Source of the DNA: Catenaria anguillulae PL171 | Taxonomy: Eukaryota > Blastocladiomycota > Blastocladiomycetes > Blastocladiales > Catenariaceae | NCBI GenBank assembly: GCA_002102555.1 | Contig: MCFL01000307.1 | Span: 1 to 27,907 of the forward strand | DNA: 27,907 nucleotides | Reading direction: 5' to 3' | Shown here: piece by piece, positions 11,842 through 22,134 of the stretch | Layout: each line of letters starts with the position of its first letter | Position numbering within the stretch: position 1 is the first letter of the stretch | Program-made: the position numbers and the translations under genes | The notes under the pieces: generated by a model | What the model was told of the DNA's origin: nothing | What the model saw: the letters and a program-made list of their open reading frames with translations, nothing else | Databases searched by the model: none

Positions 11842-12191
11842 GTCGTAGTGAAATTGTTCAAGTGGTCGGTCGCCTGGTTGACGGAGGGAAAGCAGCACAC
11901 GCACACGCACGCGCACAACGGGCGGTGGTTGGGAGTGGGTTGGGCAAGAGTGAGGGGACAGCGGCGACGAGTGCACAAGGCGAGGCACTGCGGGCACGGG
12001 CACGGGCTCGTATTCATTCTATGATATGTCAATATGTCGTCGACCGGTGGAACAGTGACTCAACTCATGCTCTCGTCAACCATCACGTGGTTTTCTGGTC
12101 GGCGGCGCGCGACCCGACTGCGAGACATGGACATCCGTGTACGTAACCAGACACCGCACTTGAAGCAATCGCCGCCGTCACCGCTGCCACC
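11842..12191. promoter_or_regulatory. divergent promoter region with an E-box
   Basis: 350 bp separate the start codons of the EBP1-like (-) and TMEM41-like (+) genes, so both promoters must lie here or overlap. A palindromic CACGTG sits at 12084-12089. This is the core site of bHLH factors in fungi and animals, and the palindrome can serve either direction. A CA/CG-rich run (acacgcacacgcacgcgcac, 11895-11914) and a small AT-rich island (tatgatatgtcaatatg, 12020-12036) are also present. The regulatory role is inferred from position only. Confidence 0.4.
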
Positions 12192-13161
12192 ATGAATGCC
12201 AAGAGCAAGAGTCGCTCGGGCCACTCGAGCCCACTGCCGTCGTGGTCCAACGCCGCGCCACCACAACCACTTGGCCACCAGCACTTGCAAGTGCCGTACT
12301 GGCGGCTGGTCCTGCGTGTCCTGCCCTTCCCACTGCTGGCCCTCGCCTCGGCGTATGCGCTCTACTTGGGCACCCAGTCCTTGCCGCCCGCCCACCATTC
12401 CTCGGGCGCTGCTGCAATCAATCTGTACCAGCTCACAACCATCCAAGACATCAAGAATCTGGCCCTCTCACTGAAGACCTACTCGGACACAAACTTTTTC
12501 CACGTTCTTGCCCTCTTTTCTGGATTCTACCTCTTCAAGCAAGCCTTTTGCATGCCAGGAGCCGCCGCTTTGGTATGGAACCTTTTTCTGGACGTGCATC
12601 CACGGTCTTGACCGACTGTCGTCCAGCGCTAACGATCGTATTTTGCCAGTACAGAATGTCATTGCCGGTTCCCTTTATGCCCACACTGGCACACTCCTCG
12701 CCATTGTTCTCACCACCTTCGGCACTTCGCTTTGCTACTCGCTTTCCCGAGCGTTTGCCGCACCGCTGATCCGTCGCTCCTTTCTTGAAAACCGCCCCAA
12801 TGGCGCCATTGCACGTCTCGCCTCACGCGTCCATGAAGAGCAAGCGCGCGGCGAACTCGCATACCTCCTGCTCTTTTTGCGCCTTTTCCCCCTAATGCCC
12901 CAGTGGCTGCTCAACTTGTCCAGCCCAATCTTGGGCATTTCGTTGCCCATGTTTGTCACCACGGTTGCGTTGGGACTTGCGCCTTACAACATTGTCACGA
13001 CACAAGCTGGCGCCGTCTTGGCGTCCATCGATTCACTGAGCGATATTGTCACGCCACGAGTCTTGGGCCAGTTGGCGGTCATGGCAGCGGCCGCATTGGT
13101 TCCAGTCGTTGTCAAGCGTTGGAGGGGGGATCCGGCAGGCGGTAAATCAAAAGATGACTGA
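12192..13161 (+). CDS. TMEM41-like VTT-domain membrane protein (DedA superfamily)
   Basis: Exons 12192-12572 and 12655-13161 give 295 residues. The 82-bp intron (GTATGG...TACAG) has a clear branch-point candidate, gcgctaacg, about 22 bases before the acceptor. Residues 1-30 are a polar cytosolic start. A first helix (about 36-58) is followed by the family's loop (TIQDIKNLALSLKTYSDTNF). The VTT core covers about 105-270: FKQAFCMPGAAALNVIAGSLY (re-entrant hairpin with the conserved PG), TTFGTSLCYSLSRAF, then LLFLRLFPLMPQWLLNLSSP and APYNIVTTQAGAVL. These match TMEM41A/B, which are ER phospholipid scramblases needed for autophagosome formation and lipid mobilisation. The start is the first ATG in frame, in context cacc-ATG. 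The length is typical. Whether it is nearer the TMEM41A or TMEM41B branch cannot be said. Confidence 0.93.
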
Positions 13162-13724
13162 CAAGGTGGTACTGTCACGCTTGTTTTTCCACCTTGGAAT
13201 GAATTATCACATTTTGCACATGTATGATTCAACATTGAAAGAACACAGTCGTTTAGTCGATCGGCGCGTTTTTCTCTGTGCGATTGTGCAAACGCTGTTT
13301 TACTACGAGTTCCCACACGCACAAGATGTCACACAAGAGCAACATTACAATGCGAAAAAGAAAGCCCAGGTTCTCCAGAGTGCAAAAGTATGTTTTGAAT
13401 GTGACCGATTGGAGATGTAAACGGCGCAACTCAAACTGCGATCGCCATGACTTGGGTCGGGAAAATGTTCGCAGCATAGCATGTATATGCTTGTTTTGAT
13501 TGGGATCGCACCTTCACTTGCCATCCATCTCTTCTCTCTTCAACCAGCATTAATGCTACATAAACTACATTCTATTACCGTCGCAACTCATCCGTCCCGG
13601 CTGACAACTTAACCAATTTGGCTCGAGCCGCCAAACGACTCCCTGTCACATCGACACACGAGCAACGCCGAACGGCATCAGCACCTCTTTGCCGTTCTGT
13701 TCAAGACACGCTGTTTCTTCTAAC
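13162..13724. other. intergenic, 5' flank of 7TM copy B
   Basis: 563 bp between two genes in the same direction. The first half is the 3' flank of the TMEM41-like gene; the second half, T/C-rich near 13520-13545, should hold the promoter of 7TM copy B. No coding content is recognised. Confidence 0.45.
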
Positions 13725-15182
13725 ATGTCCTCCGGGCAAATGGACACATCAGGCACTGGGGTGCACGCCGATTCCGCGGCTTCCGCGTCCGCTACCTTGG
13801 CAAGCCCATCTGTCGCAGGTGTGCCCTTTACCCGCATCATCAAACCTGATGTAGCCCGCAACTCGGTCATCGTCTTTGGATTTGCCCTGCTCGTCGCCAT
13901 TGTCGGCGCCTTTACGCTCTTCCCGAAGGCATTCCCCACTCTCTATACCAAGCTCATGACGGTTGTGTTCAAGAAGTCGACGCCGCCCGTCCGCGCCAAT
14001 GCGAGTTTGCTGCGTGCGCGACTCTTGTTTGTAGCTGCGCTCATGATGATTGGTGACGCGGTAAACAACATTGCCATGCTCGAATCGGCCGACTTAACGG
14101 GCGACGCATTGTTTATCCCCTTTCAACTGTTACGTGGCATCACCTTTGTACCCGCTGGGCCCATGTTTGTCATGGCTATGGCGAGCCGAATCGCCATCAT
14201 CGTCGTGATGCGGCCGAAATGGAAGACGTGGTTCGTTCGCGTCGTGTATGGCATTGCATTGTACGTCATGCTGCAGCAGCAGATCATTTTGGTGATTGGG
14301 GTGTCTCAGCGGTTGCATTTGGATCCGGGTATGTGTTTCGTTATGTCGCATTTCCGGCTTCCTGGCTGAACAGGCTAGTAACAACCCGATTGATTTCAAG
14401 CCGGATGGATTGATGCGTTGTTGTTCCCTCAATGGACCGCGGGTCCCATGGCCTTACTGCCGGTTTGTTTTGAAATGATTTGTCTCCTTTCTCGTCGCAC
14501 GGGAGCTGACCCATTCCGACTTTCACAGCTATTTTCAATTGGCGGATCGTTGGTCGCACTTCGGATCGCCTTCAACCAGCCAGCATCGTCATCGTCCGGC
14601 TCGACCTCGTCGTCAGGCTCCACCGCCACCGTCCCAGCCTCACAGGCATCCGTTGCCCCCTCGGCAACCAGCGGCAAGCCGACGGTTCAAAGCGGTGCCA
14701 CAACGATCAAATACCCGTTAACGAATGCCTTCACCACTCTCAATGTGCTCATTCTCCTTGAATGGATCGGGTTCATTGCCTGCGTTGCCAATCAAAACCC
14801 GCCCATTCCAATTCGGGTCAGCGCCATTCTCGGCCTCATCTTGTCGCTCGGCATCCTGACCGAAGGCAGCTTTGAATGGCTGCTCAAGCGAGGCCGCAAA
14901 AAGCAACAGCTTGCGTCTGCCGCGGCCTCGTCCACGTCATCCTCGCACGGACATCAGCCGTCGGCCATCGGCAAGTCGGCGTCCTTGTCGCTCGCGCCGT
15001 CCGCGAGCAAGCCACATGCGCCCAGTGGGTTGGCGATGGGGGGCGTTGGGATGGCCACTCGGACCAGCAATGCCGCGCAGCACAAGGAGTACAAGGAGCA
15101 TGCAAATACGTCCAGTGGCGGCATGGATCGCCCGCCGCCGCATCATTCCGAGTCGGCGGGCATGTTGCAGAACGCTAAATAG
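13725..15182 (+). CDS. seven-helix integral membrane protein, GPCR-like topology (copy B)
   Basis: Exons 13725-14328, 14401-14462 and 14529-15182 give 439 residues. Introns of 72 bp (GTATGT...AAG) and 66 bp (GTTTGT...CAG) sit at the same positions and phases as introns 1 and 2 of copy A. Copy A's third intron is absent; the exon reads straight through FTTLNVLILLEW. Intron 2 is a multiple of three with no stop, so retention would add 22 residues without breaking the frame. Seven hydrophobic helices lie at about residues 46-67, 98-120, 137-162, 172-193, 206-235, then two in the last third (VLILLEWIGFIAC; VSAILGLILSLGIL). Shared blocks with copy A include RGITF-PAGP-F, RPKWKTWFVRVVYG, LQQQIILV, RIAFNQPAS and TEGSFEWLLK. 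The inner loop between helices 5 and 6 and the long C-tail are S/T/G-rich and look phosphorylatable. It is probably a surface or endomembrane receptor-like protein, but no known family is recognised. Confidence 0.87.
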
Positions 15183-15750
15183 GTAGTGAGATTTACGTTT
15201 TTCTTGTCTTGGAGTGAAAGTGACCGCCGAGGTCAATTTGTTGTCACGTTGGATATCTCGTAGAATGCGTTCCCTTCCTGTCCCAGTACCAAAGGTGTGA
15301 TGTCGCCACTTCGGTTGTTCGCTGGTGGTTTCACAGCGATGTGGTCTTGCCAATGAACATTTCTTTTCTGATTTATGTTTTTAACAAGACTGGGTCAAAG
15401 CAGAACTGTGCGTGTGTAAATGCTGTGTACTGTGCGTAAGCTGAAGAAAGAGAGAGGAATGCCGCACACAATGTGCTTGAGCGTAGCAGTGCAGCACGGG
15501 AACAACCATCGAAGCATAAACGGGAACGTGGAGCGAAAAAAGTCAAAAACAGGTTGCGAGATGAGAATAGTGAATGAAAAAGAGAGTGTCAAGTGCCAAC
15601 ATGTATGAGCGAGCAGGGCAAAGTGGAGGGGACTGTAAGAATTAGTGAAAAGAACGCTTAAGCAGGCGTGGGCACAGATATCGAAAGCAGGTGGGACAGA
15701 GTAAAGAAAAACAACAGAGAATCGTTCGTCACCATTCAAGGTCTAGCATG
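15183..15750. other. intergenic between convergent 7TM copy B and subtilase
   Basis: 568 bp of shared 3' flank, A-rich on the plus strand in its second half (aaagaaaaacaacagag near 15705). No gene is recognised. Confidence 0.45.
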
Positions 15751-18039
15751 TCACCAGCGTCCACCGCGAAGCATCCACCATGGCAGCCGGGCTCCTTGAA
15801 GAGAATTGAAGACGAGCAAGTTGGGCGACTGAGACTGTTCTGCACCGTGGACCTTGCCACGCGTTGCCTGCCGCTGCAGTACAGCCTTGAGCAAAAAGGT
15901 TGATAGACGCGAGTTGGCCGACAAGTACAGTGCCATCGTGCCGGCGACGTGTGGCGATGCAAAACTCGTGCCGGAGACGGCCATGTCGCCAATTCTAAAT
16001 GATGCACGGTTATGAAGTCAGATTGTGCCTGCCGGGAAGACGAACGGACAATGGAATGGAGTGGACGTACGTGACCACTTCATCACCCGGGCCAAAGACG
16101 TCAACACAAGCTATGAAAATGACAAGAAAAGATCGAGTCAGATGCTGCAAGGAAAGCGAGGAATGAGCAAAGCAGAAACAAAACAAGACGTACTCCCAAC
16201 GTTGGTGAAGTATGCCGGCTGGTCATCCGCCGTCGATGCACCAACCACCACCATGTTATTCAACATAGCCGTCGCGCTTGCAGGACTTGTCGTGCACGCA
16301 TCCACGGCACTGTTTCCTGCCGCTACCACAATGGTTGCACCCAAGTTCTCCAACTGCCTCAGCATGCGATTGACCACCGCGTTGATTGGCCCCTCGATCG
16401 ACAAGTTCACGATATGGCCCCTGGCAGAACGGAACTGGCGGCGCAGCATCATGGACCGTACCCACTGCAGTGCCGCAATCACGTCCGACCATCTGCCGAT
16501 GCCATCCTCGTTGAGCGCGCGAATCGAAACAATGCGCGCTCTTTTCGCGACGCCCCATGTCTTTGACGCAATGAGGGCCGCGACGGCGGTCCCGTGGCCG
16601 TTTGGATCCGGGACGGGGGCATAGCACCCTGTGCAGAACGCACGGCCTTCGGCAACGCGACCTTCAAAATCGGGGTCAAAATGGTTGACGCCTGTGTCAA
16701 TGACCCATACAACCACTGCAACAACGAGCAAAAAGTGAGTCAATAAGTCATCAGCGAATATGGTGTGTCAAAAAATCGCAACCGAAAGAACTTACCTCCC
16801 TGTCCAGCAGTGTCATCGTAAGTGTAATCCGTCTTGTCGTTGACCTCGTTGTCGCGATAGCTGATGCGCGTCAATCCTATCATTGGACGCTCAACACGGA
16901 GGTCAGTTCCCCGCTCACAAACGATTCCCACACGCACGGTCGTCATGACCCAGTAACGTACCCCAGCTCGGCGCATCGTCCTGCTTCACCACCCACCCAG
17001 CGGCCTTGACCTGGGCATCCCTGACCACCTCTGCCACGTCACTGCGCTGCTCCAACCGCCTCGCCACATCGGGCGTCAATACGGCGGCCATGGCTTCCAA
17101 GTCCGGATAAGCTTGCGTGATCTGGTTGGGCGGGTTGTTGACGTCGAAAGCGGGCACGGGCCGGCCATTCCTGAACCGCGTCGGTGCACGGCCAGCGGGA
17201 ACACGCACCTCGGCAGCACGGATGTCGCTTGTGCTGACCTCCGGATCCACCGGCGCACTGGCATTGACGGCAGAGACCATGGCTGCGGCGGCTGAGGGGG
17301 GTACAATGGCAGAAGGTGCAAGTGGGATGGTACCCGCGGGTGACACGTTGGCTGATTCGATTTCGGTCGTAAGTCTTGCAGCGGTTGTGGCAAAGTTCCC
17401 GTCTTTGAAGACAATAATGTAAGAGTTGGCAATAGCATCCGGTGCAGGTGTTGATGAGGAGGTAAAGTTGCGTGCTTGGAAGGCTGGTGTATCCGTGTTG
17501 TTTGTGGTTACGTTCTCGCTGGTCGAGTTGGTTCCGCTGTTTGCCGGTGTGAGAGTTGGGGTTACAAGTGCGGCCATTGAAGGAGCTGCTGGTGTAGGGG
17601 TGGTTGGCTGAGGTTCCTGTGACGGATGTGGGCTTGGCTGTGTATCAGAAACGGTGGAAGGGGGCGGTAGGGCGGAAGAAAGTGTAGCGCTGGCGGAGGT
17701 CGCTGTCGCTTCTACTGAAGTCGATGCGTCGATGACGCTTGGTGCGGCACTTGGAGCTGTTTCGGGATCCAAATTGGTTCCCGAGTGCGGAGTTGGAGTT
17801 GATTCGGATTCATCTGGGGTTGCTGAGGGAGTTTCAGCTGAAGAAGACAAAGAGCTGTCCGTGACAGTGGATACGCCCGTATCTTGAGGTGCTGGAGCGG
17901 CATAGGAAAGCCGACTGGCGACAGCAACGAGCACAAGAAAGGCGAGACACAAGCGCATCCAGGGAAAGTGGAAACTGGCAGCCTGCTGCCCGACGCGTCG
18001 GTGCAATTGTTTTTGCGTATGAGTAGACGTGAGAGTCAT
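15751..18039 (-). CDS. secreted subtilisin-like serine protease (S8) with I9-type propeptide
   Basis: Five exons on the minus strand (18039-16962, 16876-16796, 16715-16194, 16110-16071, 15994-15751) give 654 residues. The introns are 85, 80, 83 and 76 bp, with donors GTACGT, GTAAGT, GTACGT and GTACGT. The first ATG gives a 28-residue lead before MRLCLAFLVLVAVASRLSYA, a signal peptide or anchor; the second Met (start of that stretch) is an alternative start. A long S/T/P-rich stretch (about 55-215) should be heavily O-glycosylated. An I9-like propeptide begins at NSYIIVFKDGN. The catalytic domain starts near SWGLTRISYR and has Asp393 (VIDTG), His427 (PNGHGTAVA), an oxyanion Asn in VVAAGNS and Ser584 (SGTSFASPH). 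It resembles fungal proteinase K/cerevisin-type proteases of vacuole or secretion. The residue after GHGT is Ala where the family usually has His. All triad residues are present, so it should be active after propeptide removal. Confidence 0.93.
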
Positions 18040-19312
18040 ATTGGGGAGAATCGTTGGTGGTTGAAAAAGTGGGATCAAAACATGGATGGGCAAGTGAGAT
18101 GAAAACAAAAAAGTGCCAAAAGCGAGGTGACGGAGCCAGTTGCAGAGAAGCACAGTCAGGCGGTGAATGGAAGTGAAGAAGAGTGTGACTTCTAGATGGC
18201 GTGGGAACAAGACGATAGGGTGGTGATGACTTGTGATGTGGGAGGATGCCAGTCCTTGCGATGCGGCGGAAAAGAAACTTGGTAGATCACGTCGGCTGGC
18301 GTTGCATTCATGTCAGTTGGATATCAGCGAGTTTGGACCGGCACGCCGAGTTGACGTTCTGGGTTACTGGGAGGGTTGCCGTGCATGCACAAGCAAGCAA
18401 CAGATGGAGATCACAGTGCAATGGGAATGTCGCGTGGACCAGGCGACAACCTCAGATCCGGCAAGGAGGCTACGAATGCCGCAGTCAGGCTGCAATGGTG
18501 CGGGCAAGGTGAATGCCGAATGTGAAAAGAACGCTTGACAATCTCGGGTGTACGTTTGTCGTAGCTGTCTTCGGCACATGTACGTTCATTTTGTGAAAGA
18601 GCAACAACAACAGCGAGCTGCCGATCACGCTTCCCGTTCCCACCCTCCTCCACCTCCACCAACAACTTGAACCAACACGCAAGGATGACGCCTTGAAATA
18701 AAGAGCAATAAAGAAATGCTCTTCTTGTCTTCTGGAGGCCTTCGAAATACAAATGAACGTCTCAAGGGCTCTCTGCCAAAAACACTCATATCATCTGCAA
18801 GTGTATAGTGCAATTCCATCATTCAATTCCAACAAATAAACAACAAAAAGACGTCAAATCAAATGAGATCCACGAATTGGAGGGTCGGCACAGAAGGAGA
18901 AGGGTAAGAAGAGAGGGCAAAGCCACCGAAACAAGTAAACGTAGAGAAATGCCAAAGTAGGGGAGGCCATGAGGTAAGGCTGGAAAAAGCAGAGCAGCGT
19001 GGGGATCGGGTGAATTGGGAAATATGGAAAAAAGGGGAGGAAAAGAAGAAAGCAACTCAACAACAACAGAGTCAAGTGTGTATGCGTTGCGTGCGCAAGC
19101 CAAGCTGGAGGCCAAAATCGCGACCAGACAGCAGGAAAGAAATCGAACAGAGAAACGACGCAAGGAAAAAAAAAAGGTCAAACAGACTCAGGAAATAGTC
19201 AGCAATAACATGACGTAACGCGCCCCATCAAAACCGGTCAATGCGCATGGGGGGTGGGCGGAATGGGATGCGGGAGGATAATTCAACATCATCTTCCCGC
19301 ACACGTGCTCAA
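18040..19312. other. intergenic, subtilase 5' flank and RNA-binding gene 3' flank
   Basis: 1.27 kb between two minus-strand genes. It holds the subtilase promoter (nearest 18040-18600) and the 3' flank of the RNA-binding protein gene. A purine-rich tract on the plus strand (19020-19200, many gaaa/gga runs) would be a pyrimidine-rich 3' UTR on the transcribed strand. Several open frames exist, but none has a domain. Confidence 0.45.
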
Positions 19313-22134
19313 TTACAAGGTTGCAGACCGCGACAAATCCATCACTTGCTGGTAATGCTGTTGCTGCTCCACCTCACTGCTCGCATTTGTTGCCACAACA
19401 AGAATCTCATCCTCACGCACAGAACCCTGTAAGGCTTTGACCGCCCAGCTCTTTGCCTCCTCGGCATGCTTGGGCTCCTCAAACTCGAGGACCACGCCGT
19501 CGCCCGCCATGAGCACGCGCTTGAACCCGGGTAATTGTCGGAGGAGTTGACTGGCATCGGCAGCAACTGCCGCCGGGACTCCGCCGGGCAGGTACACGGC
19601 ATTGCCTGGTGGCGCCTGGTAGTTGGGGGCGTCGTAGTTGACCACGGGCGTTGCAGGAGAGAGCATATGGGCAGCACTGGCCGTGGCCGTGGTGGCAAGC
19701 CCACCTTTGGTCCACCGGTTGGCGAGGGAGGCATTGATGGACAAACCGGAAATGCGCGCCGGTTTCACTTGATTTGCATTGGGCTGCGTCCCCACGGCAA
19801 ACGATGCCAATGAGCCCGATGAGGATGTGGTCGAGACTGGCGATGCTAATGGCGAGGCGGGGCGGTTGCCCGAGTTGGTGCCCGTTGACGCGTTACCATT
19901 TGTGTTTGGGTTCAGCGGACTCGGCCCGTGCGGTGACGATCCAACAAGCGACGACGCCTTGAACAAGGTTGAAGAGGTGGCTGGAGAGGCCGGCAAAGAC
20001 GGCAAGGGTGATGCCGCTGCCGAGGCCATGGAAGAAGCCGGCATGGTCAACGGAACCGCACTTGAGGGCGGCGAAGCGGATGCAGGCCGATGCGGTGGTG
20101 GAGATGCCACAGTGTTCTCAGAGGACGCTGCTGCCGCCGCACACGCAATCCCGTCAACCACGGCCATGTTGGTTTCATTGCCCGCAGAAATTGTGTCACA
20201 CACGGACGTGACGGCAAACTGCTGCTCCAGCTCGTCCATGATTGGGTCGCGGTCGTTGCTGCGGCGATCGGAGACGAAACCGGGGAACGTGGTCTGGGAG
20301 GCCGATGGCGACGGCAGTGGTGAAGCAAATCTCTTGTGCATCTGACCGCTTGCGCCACCCGCCGTTGTTGCAGCGCTCGTGGCCGAAGTCATGGATGCTG
20401 CTGAAGATGGCCGTGGCAGCCCAGACCCAGTTTGCTTGGCATTGGCTGCATGAGCCGCAGCGGCCGCGGCCTCCATGGCATAGTGCGCATACACGGCAGT
20501 GTGATGTTGTTGCTGTTGCTGCTGCTGCTGCTGTTGTTGTTGGTACACGCCCGTGCCTCCTTGGGACGCTGTCGAGTGCGACTGCTGCTCATCAATCAAT
20601 TCGACAATACCTGACGATTCGCCGACACTGGGTCCACCGAGCATGGTCATTCCTGGCGAATTGACGGCCGACGACGCAAACAAGTGCTCCAACGCGGGCG
20701 GGCTGACACCGGTGGCGCCCGTGCCGTACAAGATGACACCCGGTGGCGCCGCCGAGACCGATCCAGCATTTCCACCCATGCCCGGGCCATACGCATATCC
20801 ACCAGCAACCGACGATCCTTGTACGCTGCGAGTGTTGCGAGCGTCCACCATCGCCTCGTCCCGACCGGGTGGTGCCGGCAGCGCCAAATGTGAACCAGCG
20901 GCAGCCGCCGACGACAAGTAGCCCGAAGCGAGCGGTGGCAGCCCATGCGATCCCGCGTGAGCCGCAGCAGTCGCACCTGAAACCGCCGCCGCCGCCATGG
21001 CCGCCGTTTGAGCGGCTGCCAAATGTGCGGGTCCTCCGGCGCCGCCATTGGCCGCTGCCGCTGCGGCGGCGGCCGCCGACAGTTGCATGTTGAGGATCCC
21101 ATACTGCTGGAAGGCTGGGTGGAAAAACTCATTGGACAAGCCGCGCTTGGTGTGCAAGTTCTTTTTCGCCATTTCGGCCTTGAGAACTGATCCCTTTTCG
21201 GCGTCGACCTTGCGGCCAGACAAAATGTCGCGTGCTTCGAGGGCTTGCAGGCGGGTACGGAATTTAGCAAAACCAATCTATCGGTAAACAACGGGGGATG
21301 TTGTGTGACGTCAATCAATCGAACCGTGACACAGACGGATACCGGGCACCAACGGCCCGGGCATGAGACAAATGAGCAAAGAACAGAGAATGAAAAAAAA
21401 TGGTGTACAATTTGCTTTTTGTGGCCAGCATGATCCACCTCATCCTTTGCGGGAATCTTGAGCGTTGCGGCCTCGAACCCCGGCGAAAAGATGAACATGT
21501 TTTGAAACTCGCGCTCTTGCATGTCGGGTGGGAAACCAACCACGAAGATGGTGGTAATCTCTTCTTGCGGCGGTGGCGGCGGAGGTTGCACTGCGGCTGG
21601 GACCGCAGATGAGGCGGCCATCACGGCAGCCGCAGCAACAGCGGCGGCGTGGTTGGCAGCGCCGTGATTGTGCGATGCAGCAACCATGGATCCACCCGGC
21701 GGCGAGTGGTACGCTTGGTGGAGCGGGTGTTGCTGCTGTTGGTTCTGCTGTAGCTGGTGCTGTTGCGGTTGGAGAATGTAGCCACCCGCATTACCTGCAT
21801 TGATGAGATGTTGTGCGAGGGCCGTCTGTTGGCTTTGAGCAAACTGCGAGCCACCCGTTGAACCCGATCCGGCAGCCAAGTACTGCGATCCCGCAGTGGC
21901 ACTGGCAACGGCCGCTGCCGCGGCTGCAGCCGCAGCAGCCGTGTGGATGGGAAAGTGTTGCTGGTGCTGTTGGTTGTGCTGCTGTTGTTGAGCCTGGGCC
22001 TGCTGAGCCTGAGCATGGAGCTGTTGTTGCTGATGCTGGTAATGGGCAGCCGCCGTGTACGCTCCGCCATTGTGCGCGTGCGTGTGTCCGGCGTCGTACG
22101 CGTGGCCGTGGCCGTAGTTGGGCTGATTCAGCAT
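19313..22134 (-). CDS. Whi3-like RNA-binding protein with RRM, polyQ and low-complexity regions
   Basis: Exons 22134-21409 and 21277-19313 join across a 131-bp intron (GTACAC...ATAG) to give 896 residues. The join is set by the RRM, which reads on without a gap: GHKKQI then IGFAKFRTRLQALEARD. Residues 1-189 are H/Q/A-rich. The RRM is about 194-290, with RNP2-like TIFVVGF, then MQEREFQNMFIFSPGFEAATLK, RNP1-like IGFAKF and LSGRKVDAEKG. The middle 500 residues are disordered, with a 12-Gln run, poly-Ala runs and many SP sites. Residues about 801-870 (AVYLPGG...LLRQLPGFKRVLM...VVLEFEEPKHAEEA) look like a second, weaker RRM. This order of RRM, low complexity and terminal RRM is that of Whi3/Mde7-type fungal proteins, which bind mRNAs (G1 cyclins in yeast) and form condensates through polyQ. 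I chose the first ATG (22134); the frame is open upstream without an ATG. Confidence 0.9.
20507..20542 (-). repeat. CAG/CAA repeat encoding 12 glutamines
   Basis: Inside the Whi3-like gene, twelve consecutive Gln codons mix CAG and CAA (three CAA, five CAG, CAA, CAG, two CAA), followed by HH. The mixed codons suggest selection on the Gln run rather than pure slippage. Length change at this site would alter the low-complexity domain. Confidence 0.9.

Noticed and set aside
18040-18210. Upstream extension of the subtilase frame to 18210
   Set aside because: The first codon is TTG and there is no ATG before 18039; the extra residues are hydrophobic leader-like noise.
18233-18538. 101-codon open frame upstream of the subtilase
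   Set aside because: No domain, overlaps equally long frames on both strands, and lies in a likely promoter region.
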